Origin: Lachnoclostridium sp. UBA5725
GTDB lineage: Bacteria; Bacillota; Clostridia; Lachnospirales; Lachnospiraceae
NCBI GenBank assembly: GCA_002419585.1
Contig: DIGJ01000018.1
Coordinates: 89,173-153,172 of the forward strand
Reading direction: 5' to 3'
DNA: 64,000 bases
Numbering within the stretch: position 1 is the stretch's first letter; each line of letters opens with the position of its first letter. Below, in pieces: positions 1 to 8,814 of the stretch. Under the pieces are notes generated by a model. The model did no database searches. It worked only from the letters and a program-made list of their open reading frames with translations, and was not told the origin of the DNA. Position numbers and translations under genes: made by a program.

Positions 1-127
1 CCTCCATTTTACAAAGGACATCTTCTACCTTGTCTTGAATGGTAATACTTTTATCAACATTTGGCTGTTTTTGCCATCCATCATATCTGGAGCCATCATA
101 TTCTAATAATAATTTTATATTTCTCAT
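1..127 (-). CDS. truA: tRNA pseudouridine synthase A, N-terminal part (runs off window)
   Basis: Reading leftwards from an ATG at 127 gives an open frame to the window edge. It begins MRNIKLLLEYDGSRYDGWQ, the typical N-terminus of TruA, which makes pseudouridine at positions 38-40 of the tRNA anticodon arm. An AGGAGA ribosome site lies just upstream of the ATG. Only about 42 residues are visible, so the catalytic Asp region is outside the window. The assignment rests on the N-terminal motif alone. Confidence 0.8.
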   Translation of the reverse strand, partial: MRNIKLLLEYDGSRYDGWQKQPNVDKSITIQDKVEDVLCKME

Positions 128-164
128 AGTTCTCCTATTCTTACTACCTTTTGTATTTTCTTAT

Positions 165-193
165 ATTGTACACTGTAAGTCGCCACAAATCAA
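165..193 (-). promoter_or_regulatory. Putative sigma-A promoter of truA
   Basis: On the minus strand a TTGATT (-35, 193..188) is followed after 17 bp by TACAAT (-10, 170..165), about 38 bp upstream of the truA start. Spacing is ideal and both boxes are near consensus. No start-site data. Confidence 0.5.
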
Positions 194-210
194 TCATACA
201 CAACATTTAT

Positions 211-243
211 CCCCCTATTGCACTCCTTCCATGTAACAGGGGG
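211..243 (-). terminator. Possible weak terminator after ytaF
   Basis: CCCCCT (211-216) pairs with AGGGGG (238-243) across a 21-nt loop, just downstream of the ytaF stop. There is no good T tract, so termination is uncertain. It could separate ytaF from truA. Confidence 0.35.
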
Positions 244-253
244 ATCACTTTAT

Positions 254-808
254 TTATAGATTTTGAAGAATTCCCATAAAAATGAGGAGACTTCCTGCAA
301 ATACACCACTTTTTTTTGCATCAAATGAATTTTTTAAGTTGCTTTTTTGCGTTAAATATTTTCCAATCCATAAAAAAAGTATTTGCATCAAGCCAACACT
401 AAGAGGCATCCAAAAAAGAGAAACATGCAAGGTTGCAGCTGCAATTCCGATACTTAGAGAATCCGCAGAAAGCGCTACCCCAAGTAAAAACGCTTCTAAG
501 AGATTGATATCCTTTGAATTGTCTAAATCACATAAGGTTTCTCCGTTCGCAAACAGAGCATTTTTGATAAACAAACAGCCAACTAAAATAAGTATAACCG
601 TTCCAATACACTGCGATACAATGATTGGAAAGTAGGCTAATATTTTTTGACCAGCGAAGATAGCCAGACCCATAACTACTGCATTGATGACACCAATCAT
701 AAGTCTAGGCATCACCCCCATCCTAATTCCTTTCATTTCATAGGAAAACCCAATTCCAAGTGCATCTATACTTAATGATATTGACATCATTATGATTCGA
801 AATAACAT
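254..808 (-). CDS. ytaF: Sporulation membrane protein YtaF / MntP-like
   Basis: This 184-residue hydrophobic protein has about six membrane segments arranged as two repeats, each containing a SxSxDALG/SADSLS-type motif (SLSIDALGIG near residue 11, ALSADSLSIG near 113). That pattern is typical of the YtaF/MntP family: MntP exports Mn2+, and YtaF is a sporulation-associated membrane protein of unknown transport role. The length fits YtaF. The ribosome site before the chosen ATG is weak. It is divergent from the P-type ATPase at 895, with an 86-bp shared intergenic region. I favour YtaF because the host is a spore-former; Mn2+ or another divalent cation as substrate would be inference. Confidence 0.8.
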   Translation of the reverse strand: MLFRIIMMSISLSIDALGIGFSYEMKGIRMGVMPRLMIGVINAVVMGLAIFAGQKILAYFPIIVSQCIGTVILILVGCLFIKNALFANGETLCDLDNSKDINLLEAFLLGVALSADSLSIGIAAATLHVSLFWMPLSVGLMQILFLWIGKYLTQKSNLKNSFDAKKSGVFAGSLLIFMGILQNL

Positions 809-894
809 TTGATAACCAGCCTTTTATTTTTACATTATTCATTTTCATCCCCCTTGGTGCATAAATTGTAATTAATCCATAGGAGGATATTTAT

Positions 895-3528
895 ATGTCA
901 AATCAGGAAAACATTCATACGCTCCATCTTAGAGAAGCTATTGAACTTTTTTCAACCAATCAGATTACTGGTCTTAGCAGTGAAGAAGCCAAACGACGCC
1001 TGACTACATACGGCTATAATCGCCTGGAAAAGGAAAAAAGAACGCCAATTATCATTCGTTTTTTTAAGCAGTTTGCAGATTTTATGATCATTATTTTAAT
1101 ATTTGCTGCAATCATCTCCTTCTTAATTTCCTTTCTCCAAGGGAGCACTGATTATATTGATCCAATTATCATATTTGCAATTATTATTCTCAATGCAATG
1201 ATTGGAACAATACAAGAAGCTAAGGCTGAAAAATCATTAGAAGCATTAGAAAAATTGGCAAGTCCTACTGCGAAGGTACTTCGGGATGGTATTGTCAAAG
1301 TCATTCCCTCTGAACTTTTGGTTCCAGGTGATATTGTTTTACTAGAAACCGGTGATTTTGTTCCTGCCGATTTGAGACTGATCGAATCCTTTCAATTAAA
1401 AACAGATGAGTCCTCCTTAACGGGAGAATCTACCTCCGTTTCAAAAGGTCCTGACTTCGTTCTATCGAAAGATACGCCTTTGGCTGAGAGAAAAAACCTT
1501 TGTTTTTCCAGTTCTATGGTGACCATCGGGCATGGAATAGGTCTTGTCGTTAAAACGGGAATGCATACCGAAGTTGGAACAATCGCAAAGCTGATTGCAG
1601 AAGTTAAGACACCTCTTACGCCCTTGCAAAAACGGTTAGCATCCCTTGGTAAAACACTTGGCATTCTTGCGCTTTTAATCTGTGGTGCAATTTTCTTGCT
1701 CGGAATCTTTCAAGGCAGACCGATATTAGATATGTTCATGACCAGCGTAAGTCTTGCCGTCGCTTCCATTCCAGAAGGACTTCCAATCGTTGTTACCATT
1801 ATGCTTTCTCTTGGTGTACAGACCATGGCAAAGAAAAATACCATTGTAAGACGTCTTGCTTGCGTTGAAACGTTAGGTAGTGCTACCGTGATCTGTTCTG
1901 ATAAAACGGGAACTCTGACTCAAAATAAGATGACAGTAACTCAACTTTGTTCTATCCAGGGAAATGAAACGCTTGATAGCGATTTTGCGCGTAATCTTCT
2001 TCACTTTGCAAGCCTGTGCTGCGACAGTCGCATACAGTATGAAAATGGAAAAAAGGAAGTGTTTGGTGATTCCACGGAAAATGCAATCATATTAGCGGCG
2101 GATGCTTTGGGGATTGATAAATCGAAGCTTGATTTGCATCACAAAAGACTCAATGAAATTCCTTTTGACTCCAATCGAAAACGAATGTCTACGGTATATA
2201 AAGATGGTAACGATTATATTCAGGTAACCAAAGGAGCCTTTGACTTTTTACTTCCCTGCTGTACTCATATCTATAAGAATGGAAAATCTGTTTCAATTTC
2301 TCAAAATGACCAATTGCAATTAAAAAACTTAAATCAAAAACTAACGAACAAAGCGCTGCGTGTTATTGCGATTGCAACGAAGAATTTAAGTGATCCAAAG
2401 CGGATAAGTGAAAGCTCTCTCACTTTTCTTGGATTAATCGGTATGATTGATCCTCCTCGTCCAGAGGTATTTCATGCGATTCAAACTTGTAACCAAGCTG
2501 GAATTTTACCGATTATGATAACTGGAGATCATATAGCGACTGCTACTTCAATTGGAAAAGAATTAGGAATTATCAAAAATGAAAAAGAAGCTACCACCGG
2601 AAACAGTCTTGATAAGCTATCCGATGATGAACTAAAAGACACGGTACTAGATTATCATATCTATGCCCGCGTTTCTCCAAAACACAAGGTTCGCATTGTA
2701 AAAGCGCTACAAAGTCTTGGGCATATTGTAGCTATGACAGGTGATGGAGTAAATGATGCACCTGCATTAAACGCAGCTGATATCGGTTGTGCTATGGGTC
2801 AGTCCGGTACCGATGTTGCAAAAAGTGCTTCCGACATGATTCTTACCGATGATAATTTTGCAACCATCGTCACTGCAATCCGAGAAGGAAGAGGCATCTA
2901 CGATAATATTAAAAAATCCATTCACTTCCTTTTATCTAGTAATATTGGAGAGCTTTTGACTATTTTCGCTGCAATTTTATGTAAACTTCCCACACCACTC
3001 CTTGCCATTCATTTATTATGGATTAATCTAATTACAGATTCCCTGCCAGCCATTTCGTTAGGAGTAGAACCTCTAGACAAAGATATTATGAAACGTACCC
3101 CACAAGCACCGGATCAATCGATGTTTGCGGGTGGCCTCGGAATTAAAATTGCATCGGAAGGTCTTCTCATCGGTGCCTTGTCTCTATGCGCCTTTCTTCT
3201 TGGGTACCATCACTTAGACGGCAGCGGTGTGGAACTTGGGCGAACCATGTGTTTTACTGTTTTAAGCCTGTCACAGCTTTTTCACTCCTTTAATATGAGA
3301 AGCAGCCGATCTATATTCGAAATTGGAATTTTTAGTAATCCTCAGCTCTTTTTCTCCTTCTTAATCTGCTTTGCTTTACAAACTAGTGTGGTCACAATCA
3401 AACCGCTTCGCATGATTTTTCATGTATCCTCGCTCACCTTTTTTCAATGGGTAATCGTAATTTCCTTATCCTTGTGTCCGATTCTTGTTGTCGAATTGCA
3501 GAAAATGAGTTATAATAGAAAAAAATAA
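895..3528 (+). CDS. Cation-translocating P-type ATPase, Ca2+-ATPase (SERCA-like) class
   Basis: This 877-residue P-type ATPase pumps a cation, probably Ca2+, across the membrane at the cost of ATP. The N-terminal cation-ATPase domain is followed by the actuator motif TGES (near residue 178), PEGLP in M4 (near 293), the phosphorylated Asp336 in DKTGTLT, the KGAF nucleotide site, and TGDGVNDAP (from 615). In M6 the string NLITDSLPA keeps the Asn, Thr and Asp ligands of the SERCA Ca2+ site. Length and C-terminal membrane block fit P2A enzymes. A clear AGGAGGATATTTAT ribosome site precedes the ATG. The small gene at 3539 follows by 10 bp and is probably co-transcribed. Ion specificity is inferred from motifs only. 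Confidence 0.93.
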   Translation: MSNQENIHTLHLREAIELFSTNQITGLSSEEAKRRLTTYGYNRLEKEKRTPIIIRFFKQFADFMIIILIFAAIISFLISFLQGSTDYIDPIIIFAIIILNAMIGTIQEAKAEKSLEALEKLASPTAKVLRDGIVKVIPSELLVPGDIVLLETGDFVPADLRLIESFQLKTDESSLTGESTSVSKGPDFVLSKDTPLAERKNLCFSSSMVTIGHGIGLVVKTGMHTEVGTIAKLIAEVKTPLTPLQKRLASLGKTLGILALLICGAIFLLGIFQGRPILDMFMTSVSLAVASIPEGLPIVVTIMLSLGVQTMAKKNTIVRRLACVETLGSATVICSDKTGTLTQNKMTVTQLCSIQGNETLDSDFARNLLHFASLCCDSRIQYENGKKEVFGDSTENAIILAADALGIDKSKLDLHHKRLNEIPFDSNRKRMSTVYKDGNDYIQVTKGAFDFLLPCCTHIYKNGKSVSISQNDQLQLKNLNQKLTNKALRVIAIATKNLSDPKRISESSLTFLGLIGMIDPPRPEVFHAIQTCNQAGILPIMITGDHIATATSIGKELGIIKNEKEATTGNSLDKLSDDELKDTVLDYHIYARVSPKHKVRIVKALQSLGHIVAMTGDGVNDAPALNAADIGCAMGQSGTDVAKSASDMILTDDNFATIVTAIREGRGIYDNIKKSIHFLLSSNIGELLTIFAAILCKLPTPLLAIHLLWINLITDSLPAISLGVEPLDKDIMKRTPQAPDQSMFAGGLGIKIASEGLLIGALSLCAFLLGYHHLDGSGVELGRTMCFTVLSLSQLFHSFNMRSSRSIFEIGIFSNPQLFFSFLICFALQTSVVTIKPLRMIFHVSSLTFFQWVIVISLSLCPILVVELQKMSYNRKK

Positions 3529-3538
3529 CCAAAAGCGG

Positions 3539-3955
3539 GTGAATATTATCGAAACTTCTAGTATATCTAAGCGTAAATTAAGACCGTTTGATGCCGCAAA
3601 TCGTGATGATTTTTCTATGTATAACAAGCTTCCATATTACCGTGACATTGACCTTTGCACACCAGAAATGATCACATTTGTCACTGGTAATGTGATAAAA
3701 TACTTTCAGTATAATGTTCAGAGCGCCTTTGCGTTATCTGGAATTGATAATCTTGCAATTCTTAAAATCAAAGAATACCAAAAACGCGAAAGCGAACGTT
3801 TGGAATCTTTCTTTGAAAAGGATTCGAAGGAGGAGCTTTCTATCTCCAAAGATGAGGATGAAACAATGTACTTGGATGAAACAGTATTGGAAGTTCCAGA
3901 GACGAAAGCTCCAGAAAAGAAGCATTTGGATTATTTAGATATCGATTTTGAATAA
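3539..3955 (+). CDS. Hypothetical acidic protein downstream of the Ca2+-ATPase
   Basis: The 138-residue protein begins at a GTG 10 bp after the ATPase stop. I do not recognise a family. It has no signal peptide or membrane segment. The N-terminal 80 residues look folded, and the C-terminal 50 are strongly acidic and low in complexity (runs of E/D, ending in DYLDIDFE). Tight spacing and a shared downstream terminator at 3954-3994 suggest an operon with the pump, perhaps as a cytoplasmic accessory. The function is unknown. Overlapping ORFs in this stretch look like frame shadows. Confidence 0.6.
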   Translation: MNIIETSSISKRKLRPFDAANRDDFSMYNKLPYYRDIDLCTPEMITFVTGNVIKYFQYNVQSAFALSGIDNLAILKIKEYQKRESERLESFFEKDSKEELSISKDEDETMYLDETVLEVPETKAPEKKHLDYLDIDFE

Positions 3956-3994
3956 AAGGATGTATGAATGCAATTGCATTCCATACATCCTTTT
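3954..3994. terminator. Bidirectional intrinsic terminator
   Basis: A near-perfect inverted repeat pairs AAAAGGATGTATG with CATACATCCTTTT around a short AT-rich centre. T runs on the 3' side of each strand let it serve both the ATPase operon (+) and the M32 carboxypeptidase (-), which converge here. Confidence 0.85.
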
Positions 3995-4030
3995 GTATCC
4001 ATTTCCTTCGTTTTTTGAAATCGTTTCGAC

Positions 4031-5530
4031 TTAATAGAGTGTTTCATATTTTTCTTTTAGATAAGTAACATAATAATGCGGATTAAATTTCTCACCTGTC
4101 ATCTCAAATAATATCTGATTTGTATTCTTTGACTTTCCAAACTTATGAATATTTTCCTTTAAGAATTCCTGGATTGGTTTTAGGTTTCCTTCCTCCAAAT
4201 AAAGTTCAAATGGCATTACCTTTTTCATATGATAATAAATTTGTGCCCCAATTGCACTTCCGAGCGCATAGGATGGAAAATAGCCAAAATCGCCACAGGC
4301 CCAGTGCACATCCTGTAAAGCACCCTCTTTATCATTTTTGGGTTTTACGCCTAAATACTCATTGTATTTTTCGTTCCATACACGAGGAATATCCTCCACT
4401 GTAATTTTCTCCGAAAACAATAGTTTTTCAACTTCATAGCGAATCAGTACATGCAAAGAATACGTTAGTTCATCTGCTTCGGTTCGAATCAACCCGCATT
4501 CTGGCTTATTGATTGCCTGAACGAAGTCTGTAATCGAAATTTGATTCAACTGCTCAGGAAAGGTCTCTACCAACCTTTTGTAAAGTGGTTTCCAGAAAGC
4601 TTCGCTTCTTCCAATTATATTTTCATAAAAACGAGATTGCGATTCATGAACCCCCATTGATGTTCCTTCTCCAACAAGGGTCTGCGTCAGAGCATCATCA
4701 ATCTGCATTTCATAGATTGCATGCCCACCCTCATGAATGACCGAGAAAATTGCACTTTCCAGGTTGTTTTCATAGTAATGATTTGTGATACGCACATCTT
4801 TGTTATGAAAGTTTGTTGTAAATGGATGGGCACTCTCCTTAATTACCCCTTTATCAAAATCAAAACCAATATATCCAGCAAGGAAATTACAAAATTCCTG
4901 CTGCTTGTCTACATCATACGATTTATAGTTAAACGATTTATCAACCGCCTTCGTTTTTTCGGTGATTGTCTTTATGAATGGTATAAGTTCCTGTTTTAAT
5001 ACTTCAAAAAATTCGTCAAAACTTGCTTCATTAAATCCAGGTTCAAAATCACCAAGTAAAATATCATAGGAAGATTTACCGTCCTCTTTTTTCCGATATG
5101 TGGCAAACTTCTTTTTATATGAAAGAATCTTTTGAAGCGTAGGAGCAAACGCCTGGAAGTCTGCGTTTTGTTTTGCCTTTGTCCATATATTTAATGAAAG
5201 GGACGTTAATTCAGAATATTCACGATATTCTTTCGCCGGTATGGTTTCAAGTCTTTCGTATAATAGTTCCAATTCATGGAAAATGGCATTCTCTCTTTCA
5301 TCCAAGGTTTCTTTTTGTGCTTCTATTTGTTTCATGCATACCTTTACCTGGTTATTGATATAGGCATTAAGATATAGGTCCGAAAGCACGCCTACCATTT
5401 TTGAGGTATTCTCATCTGCATCTTGTGGCGCTTCCGTTGCCCCATCCCACTCAAATAAAGTCAAAGCGTTGGCTAATGCCTGACCTTTTTGCAAGTAATT
5501 TTCTTCTAGTTCTTTAAACAACTGATTCAT
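4031..5530 (-). CDS. M32 family carboxypeptidase (Taq-type)
   Basis: This 499-residue cytosolic zinc metallocarboxypeptidase removes C-terminal amino acids. The HExxH zinc motif appears as HEGGH near residue 265, followed by HESQSR, the substrate-binding IRTEADE motif and the C-terminal DVHW/GYFPSYALG segment. All are M32 signatures, and the length matches the family (about 500). It is the last gene of a minus-strand run, 31 bp after argH, and ends at the terminator 3954-3994. A role in peptide recycling is usual for the family; a link to argH is not evident. Confidence 0.93.
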   Translation of the reverse strand: MNQLFKELEENYLQKGQALANALTLFEWDGATEAPQDADENTSKMVGVLSDLYLNAYINNQVKVCMKQIEAQKETLDERENAIFHELELLYERLETIPAKEYREYSELTSLSLNIWTKAKQNADFQAFAPTLQKILSYKKKFATYRKKEDGKSSYDILLGDFEPGFNEASFDEFFEVLKQELIPFIKTITEKTKAVDKSFNYKSYDVDKQQEFCNFLAGYIGFDFDKGVIKESAHPFTTNFHNKDVRITNHYYENNLESAIFSVIHEGGHAIYEMQIDDALTQTLVGEGTSMGVHESQSRFYENIIGRSEAFWKPLYKRLVETFPEQLNQISITDFVQAINKPECGLIRTEADELTYSLHVLIRYEVEKLLFSEKITVEDIPRVWNEKYNEYLGVKPKNDKEGALQDVHWACGDFGYFPSYALGSAIGAQIYYHMKKVMPFELYLEEGNLKPIQEFLKENIHKFGKSKNTNQILFEMTGEKFNPHYYVTYLKEKYETLY

Positions 5531-5561
5531 AATATCCCCATTCCCTCATATGCATTTTCTA

Positions 5562-6932
5562 TTATTTTAAATATTCTTCATAGATTTTAATTACTTCTGC
5601 CATTGCCTGTTTACCTGGTGCACCTATGGTATTTCTCTTTTCCACGCATGTATCTAAGCTGATTGCTTCATAAATGTCTTCCTGAAAAACCGAAGAGACT
5701 GCCTGATACTCGGAAAGTGGTAGTTGATCGAGAGAACAATTCTTATCAATACACAAAAGTACCAGCTGCCCAATGATTCCATGTGCATCACGGAATGGAA
5801 CTCCATGATTCACCAGATAATCTGCGGCATCGGTAGCATTGGTAAATCCATTTTTCGCACTGTTTTCCATTGTTTCTTTATTAAATTTCATCGTATCTAA
5901 CATGCCGGTAAATAACGCAATACATCCTTTTGTGGTATCCATGGCATCAAAAGCAAGTTCTTTATCCTCTTGCATGTCCTTATTATAAGCCAAAGGTATA
6001 CCCTTCATTGTAGTAAGTAGTGACATCAAGGCGCCGTAGACACGACCTGTCTTACCACGAACCAGCTCCGCGATATCCGGATTTTTTTTCTGTGGCATAA
6101 TACTTGAACCGGTACTATAGGAATCATCAATATCCACAAACTGATATTCATTGGAATTCCAGATAATGACTTCCTCCGAGAATCGGCTTAGATGCATCAT
6201 AATCGTTGCCATAGCGCTTAAATACTCAATTAAATAATCGCGATCTGCTACGGAATCCATACTATTTAGGGTTGGACCATCAAATGCAAGGAGTTTTGCT
6301 GTATAGGCACGGTCTAATGGATATGTGGTTCCTGCTAACGCCCCTGAGCCAATCGGTGATAAATTCATACGTTTATAAATATCTTCCAAACGGGAAACAT
6401 CCCTTTTAAACATTTCAAAGTACGCTCCCATATGATGAGCCAACGTAATTGGTTGTGCCTTTTGTAAGTGGGTAAATCCAGGCATAAAGGTATGTGTATT
6501 TTCTTTCATAATACGTAACAATACAGAAAGCAAATTCTTTAACAATTCCTTCGTTTCTATGACTTCATTTCTTGTATAAAGTTTCATATCAAGCGCAACT
6601 TGATCATTTCTACTTCTTCCTGTATGCAGTTTTTTTCCAGCATCTCCTATCCGCGAAATAAGGTGTGCTTCTACAAAGCTATGAATGTCTTCATAAGTTC
6701 CATCAATCTCAAGTGAACCATTTTCGATTTCTTCTAAAATACCAGAAAGTCCTGCAATAATGGTGTCTTTTTCATCTTCGGTCAGTATGTCTTGTTTACA
6801 TAACATGGTAACATGTGCCATACTGCCTTCGATATCCTGACGATAAAATCTTTGATCAAAAGAAATGGATGCATTAAAATTGTGTACTAGCTGATTGGTT
6901 TCTTTCGTAAAACGACCGCCCCATAGTTTCAT
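5562..6932 (-). CDS. argH: Argininosuccinate lyase
   Basis: ArgH (456 residues) cleaves argininosuccinate to arginine and fumarate in the last step of arginine synthesis. The superfamily signature GSSIMPQKKNPD, holding the catalytic Ser on its mobile loop, lies near residue 280. HTGRSRNDQ near 104 and THLQKAQP near 157 are the other conserved blocks. The length is typical. No argG is visible next to it. The gene sits between an ABC exporter pair upstream (about 90 bp gap) and the M32 peptidase downstream. Confidence 0.96.
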   Translation of the reverse strand: MKLWGGRFTKETNQLVHNFNASISFDQRFYRQDIEGSMAHVTMLCKQDILTEDEKDTIIAGLSGILEEIENGSLEIDGTYEDIHSFVEAHLISRIGDAGKKLHTGRSRNDQVALDMKLYTRNEVIETKELLKNLLSVLLRIMKENTHTFMPGFTHLQKAQPITLAHHMGAYFEMFKRDVSRLEDIYKRMNLSPIGSGALAGTTYPLDRAYTAKLLAFDGPTLNSMDSVADRDYLIEYLSAMATIMMHLSRFSEEVIIWNSNEYQFVDIDDSYSTGSSIMPQKKNPDIAELVRGKTGRVYGALMSLLTTMKGIPLAYNKDMQEDKELAFDAMDTTKGCIALFTGMLDTMKFNKETMENSAKNGFTNATDAADYLVNHGVPFRDAHGIIGQLVLLCIDKNCSLDQLPLSEYQAVSSVFQEDIYEAISLDTCVEKRNTIGAPGKQAMAEVIKIYEEYLK

Positions 6933-7023
6933 AAATTCGTCCTCTTTTCTATTTATTGTATGTTACTAATCATACTCTATACTCTGCTACTTTGTCAAAG
7001 TACTCCTTCCCGTTTGCTTTCAC

Positions 7024-8814
7024 CTACGATACATTCTTAAACTGCGCCATATAAAGATTATAGTATTGTCCTTTCTTTTCTAATAACTCTTTTGCATTGC
7101 CTTCTTCCACAATGCCGCCATTATCAATGACAAAAATACGATCTGCTTTTTGAATCGTAGAAAGTCGATGCGCAATGACAAAGGAGGTTCTTCCCTTTAA
7201 AAGTACTTCAATTCCCTGCTGTACCAACAATTCTGTCTTGGTATCAATACTAGAGGTTGCTTCGTCTAATATCAAAATCTTTGGCATAGAAACCATGGTT
7301 CTTGCAAATGCAATTAACTGTCTTTGCCCAATGGAAAGTCCAGCTCCTCGCTCCTTTAACTGTGTATCATAGCCATTCTCCATCTGCATAATAAAGGAAT
7401 GTGCATTGACTGCTTTCGCTGCATTTATGATTTCTTCTTTCGTCGCATCTAGTTTTCCATAGCGGATATTATCCTCCACTGTTCCTGAAAAAAGGAAGTT
7501 ATCCTGCGTCATTACACCCATTTGATTTCTCAGACTTTCCATTGAAATATCCTGCAAATCATAACCATCCACGTAGATGTGACCTTTTTGAATGTCATAG
7601 AATCGACTAATGAGATTCACAATCGTACTCTTTCCTGCTCCGGTCGGTCCAACAAGTGCAATCGTCTCTCCTGGTTTTACGGAAAAACTAACTTCATTTA
7701 GTACTTTTGTTTCCGCACTGGTGCCTTCATCATAGGAAAAAGAAACCTTATCGAACGTAATAGCACCTTCCACTTCTGGGAGTTCAATTACATCGTTTCG
7801 ATCTACGATATCTGGTTTGGTATCTAAAATCTCAAAGATACGCTCTGCTCCTGCCAGATTGGTAACCAACTGGTTATAAAAATTGCTGACATTGAGCACG
7901 GGTGACCAAAACATCCAAATATAATTACCAAAAGCGACTAAGATACCAACCGATACCTCGTTGATTCCAAGAACTACAATTCCAACAAAGAATAAAACCA
8001 TAGTACCCATTCCCCAACAAAAATCAATAATCGGTCCAATCGTATCAGCTACGACAACCGCTTTTTGAAATGATTTCTCATGCTGATCTACTAACTCCGA
8101 AAACGTATCCTTCGTCTCTTGTTCTGCCGTTAAGCTTTTGACTACGCGGATTCCAGATAAATTCTCATGCACAAAAGCATTTAAATTCGATCCTTTCTTC
8201 CGAAAAATCTGCCATGCCTTTTGTGATCGTTTCATAACACACCAGATACCGACAATCATAATTGGCAGACTGCTAAGTGCTGCTGCCGCTAGTCTTGCAT
8301 CTTTTACAAACATAATCACGACAACGGCACAAATCGTTATAAAATCCGGAATCAATGTCGTTACACTATCGGAAAGGACTTTTTTCAATGAATTTACATC
8401 ACCGATGACACGTGCCAAGATCTTACCAGTTGGTCTGCTATCAAAAAATTGGAACGATAACGTCTGAATATGTTCATATAATTCCTTTCGGATATCCAAT
8501 AAAATTTTATTGGATACCACTGCCATAATATACATTCGAAGCTTTACCAGTAAAACAAAAGCAAGATTAATGGATGCTCCAAATATAGCAAGCTTTATAA
8601 GCCCCTTTACATCTTTGTTTGCAATATATACATCAATTGCCCGTTCAATCAAGAGTGGATTGATGACCGAAATACCAATCGTTACTGCCATGATTAGTAG
8701 TACCCCTATGATTGGACCCATATATTTTAATAAATAGGAAAACAACCGAGTCAGCGTATCCCTTCGAGACACTGTTGTTGTTTTCTCATCTTTACGAAAC
8801 GTATCAATACTCAT
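7024..8814 (-). CDS. Heterodimeric ABC exporter, subunit with the intact catalytic Glu
   Basis: This 596-residue half-transporter has six membrane helices (about 30-320) followed by an ATPase domain with Walker A GPTGAGKS, Walker B ILILDE and the H-loop AHRLS. Its signature motif is LSIGQ, not LSGGQ. The partner encoded upstream has LSGGQ but an Asp in place of the catalytic Glu. The two therefore form one proper and one degenerate ATP site, as in the BmrCD, LmrCD and TM287/288 exporters. Its ATG overlaps the partner's stop by one base (TAATG), so translation is coupled. The likely function is drug or lipid efflux, controlled by the leader at 10630-10879. Confidence 0.92.
   Translation of the reverse strand: MSIDTFRKDEKTTTVSRRDTLTRLFSYLLKYMGPIIGVLLIMAVTIGISVINPLLIERAIDVYIANKDVKGLIKLAIFGASINLAFVLLVKLRMYIMAVVSNKILLDIRKELYEHIQTLSFQFFDSRPTGKILARVIGDVNSLKKVLSDSVTTLIPDFITICAVVVIMFVKDARLAAAALSSLPIMIVGIWCVMKRSQKAWQIFRKKGSNLNAFVHENLSGIRVVKSLTAEQETKDTFSELVDQHEKSFQKAVVVADTIGPIIDFCWGMGTMVLFFVGIVVLGINEVSVGILVAFGNYIWMFWSPVLNVSNFYNQLVTNLAGAERIFEILDTKPDIVDRNDVIELPEVEGAITFDKVSFSYDEGTSAETKVLNEVSFSVKPGETIALVGPTGAGKSTIVNLISRFYDIQKGHIYVDGYDLQDISMESLRNQMGVMTQDNFLFSGTVEDNIRYGKLDATKEEIINAAKAVNAHSFIMQMENGYDTQLKERGAGLSIGQRQLIAFARTMVSMPKILILDEATSSIDTKTELLVQQGIEVLLKGRTSFVIAHRLSTIQKADRIFVIDNGGIVEEGNAKELLEKKGQYYNLYMAQFKNVS

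Noticed and set aside
39..236. Plus-strand hydrophobic frame at the window start
   Set aside because: Lies antisense to the clear TruA N-terminus and its promoter; no ribosome site.
282..635. Plus-strand 117-codon frame opposite ytaF
   Set aside because: Antisense shadow of a recognised membrane protein; no family similarity.
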